Notes under the pieces: generated by a model
What the model saw: only the letters and a program-made list of their open reading frames with translations
Databases searched by the model: none
What the model was told of the DNA's origin: nothing
Origin: Pseudeuparius sepicola
Taxonomy: Eukaryota; Arthropoda; Insecta; Coleoptera; Anthribidae
Direction of reading: 5' to 3'
Length of the DNA stretch: 64,000 bases
Assembly (NCBI GenBank): GCA_963920635.1
Contig: OY987305.1
Span: 24,266,876 to 24,330,875 of the forward strand
Program-made: the position numbers and the translations under genes
Part shown: positions 34,400-45,199 of the stretch, one piece after another
How positions within the stretch are numbered: the stretch's first letter is position 1
Layout: each line of letters opens with the position of its first letter

Positions 34400-34942
34400 T
34401 GAGTAGCTGGGGTTATTGACATCAGCGTTAACACAGAACCAAAAAGACAATATAAAGGAGCTCCAACTACATGTAATTTTGGTGGTCGAAGTCTTTAAGA
34501 GTCATGACCGCGCAGACAAGATCTAAAATTAACGGTCGCGACGACCGGCTGGAATCTCAGGAATATTCTCCTCTAGTCACCCCTCACCACGCACTCTCGT
34601 CCCTTCCCCTCTCACCGGCAGCCCGTTAGCGGTCGGTTAGGTGTCGGACGACGGACGACGTTTTTTCGGACCCGAGCGAGTCGGACCGCCAGGCAGCCGA
34701 GAGCTGAATCGGTCGGAAGGGCTCCTGTGTACAGGGTGATTCCGCGAAATTAGGCCACTTCATAACTTTTTTATTTATCAACTTAGAAAAAAATATCAAA
34801 TACAAAAGTTATAGGGCTGCAACCTGACTACTTCATGGCGTTTTGTTGTTGACTCGGTTTGTGTATTTGTTGTGCTATTGTTGAAAAAATATAAATATTA
34901 AACACATATAAATATTAAACACATTTGTACGAATTCCGAAAG
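34400..34942. other. Intron DNA with repeat fragments
   Basis: Downstream of the EGF exon donor. Includes a GC-rich block (34560-34725) that I cannot assign and TACAGGGTGATTCCGCG at 34733, a fold-back-type terminus without partner. A 17-bp direct duplication (AAATATTAAACACAT type) lies at about 34893-34925. Confidence 0.5.
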
Positions 34943-35364
34943 TACCGTAGAATGGGGATACTTTGAGCACCTGGGATACATTGATCAGAACTTCGCATTA
35001 TTTTTAAAGTACAATATCTAGTAAAATACTCGCACGCCACCCATGACCTTCGTGGGGCTGCCATCTTGTATGTTGAGACTCGTTAGTATGGCTGGTGTTC
35101 TCCTAGAGAGAGGACGTGCGTGGGCTATTTTTCGCAGTGTTTTACAACAGTCGTTTTATATAAATATTGTGATCTGCAAAACTTCAACACCACAGAAGTG
35201 CCTTTAACATATCACGTGTCTGTGTGTATATAGTTTGATTAGGTATGTATTTGTGTGTATTACTAAAGTTAAAGAATTACAAATTTTTTAGAACTCGATT
35301 TTTAAGAGCACTTTAAATGTTATGGTTCAAGATTGATCACCTTGCAGTGTAACATTGATCACTG

Positions 35365-35397
35365 GATCAATGTTGCCCCCATGATCAATGTTGCCCC
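35365..35397 (+). repeat. Subterminal repeat pair of the pogo element
   Basis: GATCAATGTTGCCCC occurs twice in tandem at 35365-35379 and 35383-35397, with further ATTGATCA boxes at 35332-35340 and 35354-35361. At the 3' side TTGATCAAAGTATCCCC (37570-37586), GGGGATACTTTG (37536-37547) and ATTGATCAG (37601) mirror them. Such arrays are likely transposase-binding sites, by analogy with other pogo elements. Confidence 0.7.
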
Positions 35398-35416
35398 ATT
35401 TGTCTTTTTTTGTTGT

Positions 35417-35472
35417 GTAAGACTTCCGGATTTGCAGAAACAATAGCTAATCATTGCTCTTTTTTTTTTCAG
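35417..35472 (+). other. Predicted 56-bp leader intron of the pogo transposase gene
   Basis: GTAAGA donor at 35417, a CTAAT branch-like sequence, then an uninterrupted pyrimidine run ending TTTCAG at 35472, three bases before the ATG at 35476. This is the minimum intron size usual in insects. Removing it leaves the transposase start untouched. Confidence 0.6.
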
Positions 35473-35475
35473 AAG

Positions 35476-37296
35476 ATGACACGTCATCATAAGCGTTTAT
35501 TAGGAAGTCGTTCCTACATAAACTACACCCCGGAAAAATTAGAAGAAGCTTTACAGAAAGTTGCAGATGGCACGATGAAAATTAGAGAGGCCTCTAGGAG
35601 CTACAAAATACCTTTTGGGACACTGTATAATAAATACAAGGGACTACATGGAAAATCACCCGGTCGCTCCACAGTTTTTAGTCGTAATGAGGAAATCTCA
35701 ATATTAGAAAGTGCGGCCAAATGTTCTGACTGGGGCTTTCCCCTTAATATTTTAGATATAAGAATGTTTGCAAAATATTATTTAGATCGTCGAGGCAAAA
35801 ACATTGCAATGTTCAAGAATAATTTTCCAGGAGTAGACTGGGTCTACAGCCTTCTTCAGAGACACAAAGATTCTTTTGGTCAAAGGATAGCAACCAATAT
35901 TAAGAAATCTCGGGCATCCGTGTCAAAAGAGACCATGGGCGAATTCTTTGATAACTTAGAAAGGGCACTGGAAGGTTTACCAAACACTAACATATTCAAT
36001 TACGATGAAACGAATGTCAGCGATGATCCGGGCAAGATGCGAGGCATTTACAGGAGGGGTGTGAAGTACCCTGAGAAAATAATGAATCATTCTAAGAGTG
36101 CAACGACAATAATGGTGTGTGGTTCAGCCGACGGCACATTATTGCCTCCCTACGTAATATACAAAAGCCTTCATCTGTACGATACTTGGAAGGAGGGGGG
36201 TCCACAAGGATCTCCATGCTGCAATAAGCCCCGCTGCAATCTGGGTTCCAGATTTAATAGAACAGCTAGTGGCTGGCTGGATGGGGTTACGTTTCGAGAC
36301 TGGTTTTCTAGTTGCTTTTTGCCCCATGCAAAACGCTTACCAGGGGCGAAGGCTATAATAGGCGACAATCTCTCAACCCACATGGACAACGATGTCTTAA
36401 ATATGTGCGCTGAAAACGATATTCGGTTCATATGTTTAGTGCCGAATTCTACCCATCTATGCCAACCTCTTGATGTGGGGTTTTTCCGCGCCATGAAACA
36501 GTCCTGGCGGACAGTATTAACTGAGTGGAAAAGCCAAAATCCTCGGTTCGGCACGGTTCCCAAAGTCAGTTTCCCTAGACTTTTAAAGAAATGTCTAGAG
36601 AGAATGGATGCAGTTCCCTCAAAAGTTGGAAGTGAGGCAGCCAATGAGACAAGTGCAATTAAACGCAACTTAATAAGTGCTTTTCGATCAGCAGGGATTT
36701 TCCCAGTCGATCGTTCTCAGGTTTTTAAACGGTTTCCTCAGGAGGACAATGAAGCAGAAAATGCCGGTGGAGACGCTGAAACTGCTTTAGTTGCACTGTT
36801 AAAAGCAAAAAGATTTAATGATGCGACTTCAGAAAAACAAACAAGAAAGAAAAGGCTTGACGTTTTGCCTGGACGCAGTGTCACCACCTCTTCGGCTCCT
36901 CAACCTTGTTCCTCAGGATCAGCAGTGTATGCTTCCGCCTCTCCTCAGAGTTCGAGTTCAATAGCAAATATGATAGAGCTTTCGAGAATACCTGAGGAAA
37001 AACGCGAAATCCGTGTTAATGTGGGACAGTATATTTTAGCTAAATTTTGTTCGACAAAGGGGAAAAAAAGCTATAAATATGTGTGTAAAGTCATAGAGCT
37101 GGCTCCTCAAATAGTGGTAATGGGGATGAAATCCATTCGTAAAAGCAAAAAACAATTTAAATTTATCGTTGATGATATCAGTGAAATCAATCAAGACGAT
37201 ATCCTCGAACTTTTGCCTAACCCTTCGATAGAACGTGACCAAGACGGCAACAGTTTATATATTTTTGAGAGTGAAATCAAAATAGTTGAAGTTTAG
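35476..37296 (+). CDS. Pogo-type DD35D transposase, intact, 606 residues
   Basis: Catalyses cut-and-paste movement at TA sites. Residues ~15-55 form a Psq-type helix-turn-helix (YTPEKLEEALQKVADG...IREASRSYKIPFGTLYNKYKG), and ~90-150 a second, CENP-B-like DNA-binding region. The catalytic triad is visible: Asp177 in FNYDETN, Asp297 in IIGDNLSTH and Asp333 in CQPLDVGFFRAMK, giving DD35D spacing. A Cys-rich insertion (SPCCNKPRCN, ~246-255) precedes the second Asp. After a Ser-rich linker, the last ~90 residues (from VGQYILAKFC) form a small beta-rich C-terminal domain shared by arthropod members. I chose the ATG at 35476 because everything upstream in frame is read-through of the predicted intron. 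No stop or frameshift interrupts the gene, so the element may be active. Domestication is possible but less likely, given the flanking TIRs. Confidence 0.92.
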   Translation: MTRHHKRLLGSRSYINYTPEKLEEALQKVADGTMKIREASRSYKIPFGTLYNKYKGLHGKSPGRSTVFSRNEEISILESAAKCSDWGFPLNILDIRMFAKYYLDRRGKNIAMFKNNFPGVDWVYSLLQRHKDSFGQRIATNIKKSRASVSKETMGEFFDNLERALEGLPNTNIFNYDETNVSDDPGKMRGIYRRGVKYPEKIMNHSKSATTIMVCGSADGTLLPPYVIYKSLHLYDTWKEGGPQGSPCCNKPRCNLGSRFNRTASGWLDGVTFRDWFSSCFLPHAKRLPGAKAIIGDNLSTHMDNDVLNMCAENDIRFICLVPNSTHLCQPLDVGFFRAMKQSWRTVLTEWKSQNPRFGTVPKVSFPRLLKKCLERMDAVPSKVGSEAANETSAIKRNLISAFRSAGIFPVDRSQVFKRFPQEDNEAENAGGDAETALVALLKAKRFNDATSEKQTRKKRLDVLPGRSVTTSSAPQPCSSGSAVYASASPQSSSSIANMIELSRIPEEKREIRVNVGQYILAKFCSTKGKKSYKYVCKVIELAPQIVVMGMKSIRKSKKQFKFIVDDISEINQDDILELLPNPSIERDQDGNSLYIFESEIKIVEV

Positions 37297-37789
37297 ATGA
37301 TGATGTTGATTTATTCCAAAGTATTTTATAAAGTGTTATTTGTAGTTTAAGAGCTTTTGTTAAGTTTTTTCAGAGTTCAAAGATCTATAGAGGCTAATTT
37401 TTCATTCCAAATAAAAGATTCCTAAGAAAAAACATGTTTTTGTCCTTATTTATCGTTGAATCGGCGAATAAAAAAGCCTAAAAGTTGCTAAATGGGCATG
37501 TCTAATTTTTAAAAAACATTTTTAATCTTTTACGTGGGGATACTTTGTTATTTCACTTAAAAACCAAGGTTGATCAAAGTATCCCCAAAATAGGTTTAAC
37601 ATTGATCAGGTATTTTAATTTTTTTTTAGCTTAAAATAACGCTTCAAAAGAAACCATAATTTCAGAATCGGTAGAAGAGGATATTCCGATATTAGTATAT
37701 TTTTTACAAAAGGTTAGCTCTAGAGGAAAAAATGCTATTCAACATTGTATTGGAAAATTGATCAAAGTATACCCATTCTACGGTATCTT

Positions 37790-38330
37790 TTCGAGTCTTT
37801 TTTGTTATTTACTAACCCTGTTTTTTTCTTCAGTGCCTTGCGGAAAATTGGGTTATAGAAATTAATAAAAAAAAACTAAGTTTTGTCTGTATATTTCGAT
37901 ATTTTGTATGCAATAATAATTGTTTTTCTGATAAGTGCACTGAATTGGAAAGAAATTTTTTTATAACTTTTTACAATTTTTTCTGACATGAAATTATTAT
38001 TCCTATCAATCAAACAGCCAAAGTAGAACAGTGTTTCAATAAATTATCAGTTCCACAGTAGGTAGGTAGGTTAAGCTATATCTATGTGGTATTTTGGATT
38101 TCTATTACTTTTTTTCTTTTCCTACTTTGTGCCTCTAAGATGTGTTGTGGTCGGATCTACCAATTCCGGGAGCAAACATTTTAAATATAACTTCGTCAAT
38201 TTTGGCTCCATCTGTTTTTCCCAAAAATCGCGACGTCTATATTTAGGTATAAAATTTTCATTTTAAAATTTTTCCCAGTCCAAATGCCAAAAAGGCACCC
38301 CACTTTATTGGCTACTCTTAGTTGCCCTTG
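37790..38330. other. Intron/intergenic DNA, nothing recognised
   Basis: AT-rich, no recognisable frame or repeat boundary. Confidence 0.5.
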
Positions 38331-38332
38331 TA

Positions 38333-39222
38333 CAGGGTGGTTCATTATAAATGGACACGCCCCTTAACTTGTCAGTTTTTGAGGTTAGAAAAAAAAGTTT
38401 TTGACAAAAGTTTTAGATAAATACAAAGTTTTTTGTGACGCTATTGGACCGTGTACAGTGTATTCTAGAAAGCCGTGGCAGACATAACTTATGTTTTTTT
38501 AAATGAAACACCCTATATATTTTTGCATTTTTGAAATCTTCTCATCAAGGCAATCAAAATAATATTAAACTTTGTGGCATTATTTTTTTTCCGTTTTTGA
38601 AAAATTCCGTATTCAAATTTTATACTAAATTTATTTAACTCGAATTTATGGATCTCGTAATAAAGATAGACGATCAATGTAACAACGAAAAATATTTGTT
38701 TTAAACAAGAGAGTAACGTATTGAAACTTCCAAAATGTTTAGGAGCTTTTACGATTTTCCTGAAATTCTTTATTTCTAGAATATAATCAGTAAAATTTGA
38801 AAAGGCTCCTAAACATTTTGGAGTTTTACTATATTACTCTATTGTTTAAAACAAATATTTTTTGTTATTACATCGATCATCATCTATCTTTATCGCGAGA
38901 TCCACAAATTCGAGTTAAATAAATTTAGTATAAAATTTGAAAACGGAATTTTTCAAAAACGGAAAAAGATAATGCCGCAAAGTTTAATATCATTTTAATT
39001 GCCTTGATGAGCAGATTTCAAAAATGCAAAAATATATAGGGTGTTCCATTTAAAAAAACATAAGTTATGTCTGCCACGGCTTTCTAGAACACACTGTACA
39101 CGGTCCAATAGCGTCACAAAAAACTTTGTATTAGTATCTAAAACTTTTGTAAAAAACTTTTTTTCTAACCTCAAAACTAGCAAGTTAAGGGGGGGGGTGT
39201 CAATTTATAATGAACCACCCTG
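38333..39222. mobile_element. 890-bp fold-back element with CAGGGTG ends
   Basis: Begins CAGGGTGGTTCATTATAAAT and ends with its complement, between TA at 38331-38332 and 39223-39224. CTTG also flanks both ends outside TA. The arms, ~420 bp each, pair along almost their whole length, including GTCTGCCACGGCTTTCTAGA and ACGGAATTTTTCAAAAACGG, around a loop near 38760-38795. There is no coding sequence. A transcript through it would form one very long hairpin. Confidence 0.85.
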
Positions 39223-39870
39223 TACTTGAAAATACCATTTATAAAAATTTTAAGTTTTATTTTTCCTACAAAAAAAGTACAGGGTGATCATTTTTAGAGG
39301 CCCATCCTCTCTTGGTGGAACACGGTCAAAGATATGGAGATATTATACAGGGTGAGTCAGAATGTATAGTAAATACTTTAAAGGGGTGTTCGGCAGGTGG
39401 TTTTAAGGGGGTCTTTCATATAAAATTTTTCGATTTGGGCTTTCCTTGCCAAGTTATTCGGGTCTACAGGGTGACCCAAAATTTTTTTTATATTTCAATA
39501 ACGGCGCTACTTAAAAATTTGAAATTTGGTATGTGTTATCTACTTACTGGAAGACGCCTTAGGGTAGTTTATTCATTTACACACTGTCCTAAAAAAAGGG
39601 TAAAAACTAACAACCCCTATTAATTTTTTTGCTCGATTTTTTTTGTGGGTCATTTTTACGTATAACAAAAATATGATTTGCGTAGCCCTTTTATTTAAGA
39701 AACTTTTTTTCCCTGTGCATTTTTTCTCGAAAACACAATATTTTTCCTACAAAAAAATTATTTCATGATAAATGCCATTCCCCTGACTATAGAAAATCAA
39801 GTAAAAATTCATAGAAGACGGGCGTCAAACAATTTAATTATTTTTTTTTACTACTAACCTGAGAAATCAA

Positions 39871-39930
39871 CATTATTTACCTCATTCCTCTAATGAGAAG
39901 TAATATTTTTCTCTCCCTAGGTAAATAATG
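39871..39930. repeat. Small hairpin with CATTATTTACCT ends
   Basis: CATTATTTACCT...AGGTAAATAATG with a second CCTAGGTAAATAATG immediately after (about 39942-39957). Same end motif as the hairpin at 40129-40241. Confidence 0.55.
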
Positions 39931-40128
39931 ATAATAAAAAACCTAGGTAAATAATGAACAATTTTCTATATGACATTTAAAAATTATTTTCATTTTATCA
40001 GCTTGACAACTGAACTCCCAGGCTTTCGAAGTATTTGAAAAAAGCGAGAAATGACTAAAATATCAAAATCTAATCAAATATGTAAAATGTGGCAATATTT
40101 CAATGTTAGTAGTAAAAAAAATCTATAG

Positions 40129-40241
40129 ACACTTCGGTTGAGAAGGCCATTATTTACCTCGCATATTATATCCTTAAGCGCTAGGCGCCTCAGGATATAA
40201 AAATGCTCGGTAAATAATGGCTCACTTCTCAACCTAAGTGT
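40129..40241. repeat. 113-bp hairpin, CATTATTTACC core
   Basis: Arms ACACTTCGGTTGAGAAG..GCCATTATTTACC and the inverted GGTAAATAATGGC..CTTCTCAACCTAAGTGT pair over ~45 bp, then ATATCC/GGATAT close on a GCGCTAGGCGC loop. It is not mirrored in the other arm of the surrounding fold-back, so it was added later. Confidence 0.7.
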
Positions 40242-40878
40242 ATAATCATTGATTAAGACGAATTCCTTATTCAATGGTATAATGTACTATTATTGAACAT
40301 TAAAAAAACAAAAATATCAGGTAACAACAATTCAGCTTCGGGATAAAAAAAAAGTTACAGTAGATGCCCAAAATGATAGGTCCATACTAAAAGGGCTACA
40401 CAAATCATATTTTTGTTATACGTAAAAATGACCCACAAAAAAATTCGAGCAAAAAAATTAATAAATTAAATACCCTTTTTTAGGGCAGTGTGTAAATGAA
40501 TAAACTACCCTAAGGGATTTTGAATGATGTAACAAAAATGGTATGTTGGTGGGAAAAAATATTTCTTGGCGCCGCAACGCGACGCCTAGCGTCGTATTAG
40601 CAGAGTGTCGCTACATGGGGCCAATTTATTCCTTTATACACCCTATATCATCTCCCATATATAATATCTCCATATCTTCGACCGTTTTCCACTAAGAGAG
40701 GCTGGGCGTCTAAAAATGATCACCCTGTACATATACGAACTAACACAACCAAAATTTAAAATATTGCATTTATGGTTTTATATACTTGTAAATTCCATCC
40801 GGAAGAATTTCAGAAACATCAAATTCAGCCTATAGAAGCCTTCAATCAAGATTAGGCTAGATAACTATTGTAGATAAT

Positions 40879-41353
40879 AAAAAATAAAAGATAAAAAACC
40901 TTTTTAAAAACAAACTTTTATTTAAGTCATGTACTAAAACGAATAAAATAAAATACCTACGTCATGTATCTACTAAAAGGAATAAAATAAAATAAATCTA
41001 GGTTTTCGTTAAATTCAATGCCAAATTGCGACAAATTTTTGTAAATCAAAAAGCTAGTCGCGCGAATTCTAAAGAAAATACATAGTTTGGCAAGTAGGTA
41101 CTTGCTTATCAACCAATCACTGTATATTAAAAATAATTGGTACCTACTTTCTATGAACATTTCTCGCGACAAGCTTTTTAAATTACAAAAACTTGGCGCA
41201 ATTTGGCACTGAATTATTCTAACAAAAACCTAGACTTATTTTATTCTATTCTATTCTATTCGATGTAGTACATGATTTATTTCATTTTATTCGTTTTAGT
41301 ACATGGCTTAAATAAAAGCTTGTTTTTAAAAAGGTTTTTATCTTTTATTTTAT
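40879..41353. mobile_element. ~475-bp palindromic element
   Basis: AAAATAAAAGATAAAAAACC...AAACCTAG..TTTTCGTTA pairs with the inverted right half up to GGTTTTTATCTTTTATTTT. Arms of ~220 bp meet near 41100-41130 (AGTAGGTAC..GTACCTACT). The right half has expanded TTCTA repeats (ATTCTATTCTATTC). No coding content. Confidence 0.75.
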
Positions 41354-41359
41354 TTTGTG

Positions 41360-44300
41360 CTTTTTAGTACATATTTAATTCCCATATCAGGAGAGTGGTA
41401 AAGAAATTTAGTCCGCCATCTTCGAGCGGCGGCCTTATTGCATTTAGTGTGATCTCACTAACTTTAGCGTTTTCTACTTCTCAAGCCCCTTCATTTGATA
41501 CCCATATTAAGTATTAGAAAGTAGAAAGTATTACAATATTGAGTATTGCATATTGCATTGTCACCGGAACTAAAGGTGTATGCAAAATTTCAGCTCAATC
41601 GGATGTCAGGAAGTGGTTCTAATTCAGCTTGCAAGATTCGACCCACACTAACAGGTGAAGTTAAATAAAAAAGCTTGTAAAATACGATAAGCGGAAACAA
41701 GAGTTCGACGGCGAACATATTGTAGGTACCTATCTTTGTCTATTTAGTGTCCCCTCTACGGAAACTCGCTTGAGGAGAAGGCAGGAGTGGGGGCACGGGG
41801 GAATTCCGTGTATTCATATTGATTTCGGCTTTGCAGTGTTTTTCTAGAAGTCGATCTACTTTTTTATTTGCAGTTCCAAAAATTCGATTTTTTTACCAAA
41901 ATGTAACAAATAGATGGAGGAACAATTTGTATGAAATTTTTTTAAAAAAAACATTGTTGGTACTTGTAAAATTTACAAAAATGAGACCGTTTCATTTTCT
42001 CGGGGGTATTTGAAGGAGTATTTTTGTTACCATTAAAAAACTACAATTAAAAACAAAAAAATTGTCCATACGAATCGTAGACCTACATTTTCGCCACAGT
42101 TTGAGACAGGTTTGACAGAAATCAGTTTACGTATAACAGAGGAGATAGATTTTTAAGTTTCAAATTTCGTTTTGCATTTTTGGTGGACGTCCTGGGACTA
42201 ATTCCATGTAAAGTATACGGTAGAAAGCTAGCGGAATTCCGTGCGTTTATCTGTACTATTTGCAGTGCCATTGCTCTTAAGCCCAATAAATTGCAAAGGG
42301 GGCGATGCCAGTTCGATGACAATGAACTTGTGCCGTGTGGGATTGGTCACGTGAAACGACTCGCGTCTCGGGAAATGCGCAGTGGTACTCTGCGCGTAGA
42401 ACATCAGTGCTTTCTTGCGACGCTCTTGCGGCCGGAGTTGGAGCTTATGGATATAGTCGAAGACAGACCAAATTAATAGCCCGTCCATTTTTTTACATAA
42501 TGCACTTTAAAAAGTAGATTGTTGCTAAAGTTGTTGCCAAATAACCTAGCAACATCATATTTAGGAAAACAACATTACTATTAACAAAAACAAATCTTTT
42601 GATGGTGAATAAAGATGGTTTTTATGACTAAAATGACGGTTTTCCAATTCCTCAAAATGATAGACAAAGCTCGATTTTTGAGTCAAAAGACTTCACAAGC
42701 AATTACACATATTTGACACAACTAAACTGCACAGCATAACTTTCGCTATCTCTTTTCACTTAACTCGATCAAGCCGATCAGTGTGCTGTCCGCTCGGCGT
42801 TGGTAGGATAATATCAGTAGCAATTGCCGGGACTACTTTTTACACTGCCCAATTCGCATTTGCCATTCGCTGTCTGGGGAATATCGGTATCAATTACGGG
42901 GACTATCCAAATACCGCCGCTAAATTTGTACCACTGCCGATTGACTCCCTATAGCCTAAGTTTGCCGACTCTGTAGATTCCGCCGGTACCGTTCCCGTAG
43001 GCTTTCTTGTATACACCTTGTTCATTTGAAAACTGACCACCCTCGATAACTTTGAAAGCGCAAAAAAACAATATTTGCTCAGACCGATCGATTTTTGTTT
43101 GAAGGGAGAACTTTTTTGACAATCATGCCATCTCGATCTATTCATCCCCTTATCTCTCAGCAACACCAACTTGAACATCTTAAATGGAAGTACCCTACTT
43201 GCGACACACCATTTCAAAGCTCTTGTCATTGCGAATACCACGGTGTGTCGTTTCTTGAAATTGGTTCAGATTCGAAGAAGTTATGAGCAAAACGGAAATT
43301 TACGTAAATGATAATAATAACTGACGTACCATTAAATTAAAACAATTTCAACTCTTTCTTCTGTAGAATAAACCGTTTTTAAACTACTACAAGTAATGTC
43401 TACAGGACAATAATAGATGTAAAATGTTTTGTGTAATCTGTTCTGTTTGAAAATATGCTTACTTCATTATAACCCAACACTAACAAATATGTCTTGTCTT
43501 TTTGTTATTGATTTACGTGTTTTTTTTTTGATTGGAGAAAGGATACCAGGAAATCTGAAAATCAGGTCCTCATTCTAAAAATCCCTTATTTCTCTCGAGG
43601 TCCAAGCATTCTAAGACAATTTTACAAGATATAAAAAATTAGCTTAATTAAATTTTACAAAACAATGACAACTAAACAATCGAATGAAACATATACAAAA
43701 TAATAACTTTTACTAAAACTTTATCTTTATACCTTTAAAGTTGACAATAAATACAGGATGATTATGATTAGTCATGACGTAAAAAATTTAAGTACACAGC
43801 GGGGAGGCCTACTAAAAAGGAAAATAAAAAATTCACAGCAAACGACTGGTAAACGCTGTTACCGCATTTCGTTGTGCAGTGTTCAGTCTTTTCTCTTATT
43901 TGCATTATGTAATGGTGTTGCCAGTCTTGTTTCTTCAAAAAATTGCGTTATAAGTTAAAGCTGTTGAAACACTTTGAGAAAATGTTTTATTCGCATCACA
44001 AGCACCAGTAGATATTTTACATGAGAAATTGCGAAATTTCCGCACACAGGTTTCTCATAATTTTTAAATAACACGATAATATTGCTACCGTTAACACTAC
44101 AAAATCATAACGTCGTCTACAAAGGGATCCGTTTTCTACGTTTTCGGATTTTTCATGTCTTTTTTTAAGTAAGAACCAAATTCATAACTCTGATGTTTAT
44201 GGCTCCATGTACTGGAGAGTCTACTGTGTCACTACTAGAGTCTAGCTGGTGCTTTGACAAAAAAAGCAGTGTATGCAATACTTATTACTGATTATTGTTA

Positions 44301-45190
44301 CTGTGCTAGTTTCATTTAGTACATAAATAGCAAACGGCAGATATTTTGAAAACGTGGAGAACTCTCAATGGAATTTTTCCCCTCCTGGTGGATTGGTCAA
44401 ACTCGGGCTTCGGCCGATTGGCCAGAACCGATGGTGTGTGTGGCTGGCGCAGGAAGAAAGGTGTATGTAAGTAAGACTTCAGGTGATACAACGGCAAAAT
44501 TGTTTTTAGCAATACTCCTCAATACAGCTTTTAGTTTTTTCTCAATATTATTTTAAGACATTTTTAGAGTTCTGGGAAGAAGTAGAGAAAAAATAAATTT
44601 AGAATATGTTCGTGCGATTTGGGAGACGTGCGACGCGATGTTTATCAGCTCGGCCAACAATACCCAAACGCCATTAATTAAGGGTTAATACACTTTAGAC
44701 TTTTTTTAGAATTATTTAAATTTCGGATGCATATGAAAGCTATTTTTGTCCCGCCCACCCCTTACATTTTTTACATCATGGCTGGATCACCCTGTCAATT
44801 TTGGTTATTATGCAGGTTGTTGGGAATAAAAAGATTTTTGGAGTTCACATTTTTATTAAGTAAATTTACGATTTTTCTGAAAAATTTGAATTATTTTGAT
44901 TCCTTAATATTTTCTTGGTATAAACTGAAAAATTATTCGAATTGATTTTACCTCGATTGTTGGTTGGCCCAGTAGAGCAGCAACGTTTTGCTAATATTTC
45001 TAAAAAATATTCAAAGTTTAAAGGGTTTTACTCATTTTATTTCCCCATAATATTTTCGATTATATTTTTTTATACCTGTGAAACTTCGTAGATGCTAAAA
45101 GTGGGTCTTAAAGTAGTTTATCAAGCTGCCAAATACGTTAGTATTATTAGGTTTCTCACTCCTGCCTGTGTCATTTTGGAGGGCGTCTGA
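41360..45190. other. No gene recognised
   Basis: Mostly AT-rich. GC-richer, weakly frame-like DNA lies at 42180-42480 (open on both strands, no recognisable family) and 42780-43000. One-sided fold-back termini appear at 43753 (TACAGGATGA) and 44790 (TCACCCTGTC). Nothing else supportable. Confidence 0.4.
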
Positions 45191-45199
45191 GTAGTTATA

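Larger units (their letters stand above)
34945..37783 (+). mobile_element. Complete pogo-superfamily DNA transposon
   Basis: Terminal inverted repeats CCGTAGAATGGGGATACTTT..(34945) and their complement (…CCCATTCTACGG ending 37783) differ by one base in 22. TA dinucleotides flank both ends (34943-34944, 37784-37785), the target duplication of the Tc1/mariner/pogo superfamily. Subterminal repeats of GATCAATGTTGCCCC and TTGATCAAAGTATCCCC lie inside both ends. One complete transposase gene fills the interior, followed by AATAAA at 37410-37415. Insertion is in the sense direction within the intron after the EGF exon. TIR identity and the intact frame indicate a recent insertion. Confidence 0.92.
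39280..40727. mobile_element. 1.45-kb fold-back element, CAGGGTG ends, with nested insertions
   Basis: Outer ends CAGGGTGATCATTTTTAGA and complement lie between TA at 39278-39279 and 40728-40729. Matched inner blocks include TATGGAGATATTATA, TAAACTACCCTAAGG-type sequence and GTGGGTCATTTTTACGTATA with its inverted copy at 40414-40435. Further TACAGGGTGA termini occur inside (39350 and 39467), and two small CATTATTTACC hairpins break the symmetry, so several elements have nested. Confidence 0.8.

Noticed and set aside
42180..42488. Frames of 86-98 codons on both strands as a gene
   Set aside because: Open on both strands over the same DNA, no recognisable motif, no splice-site support.
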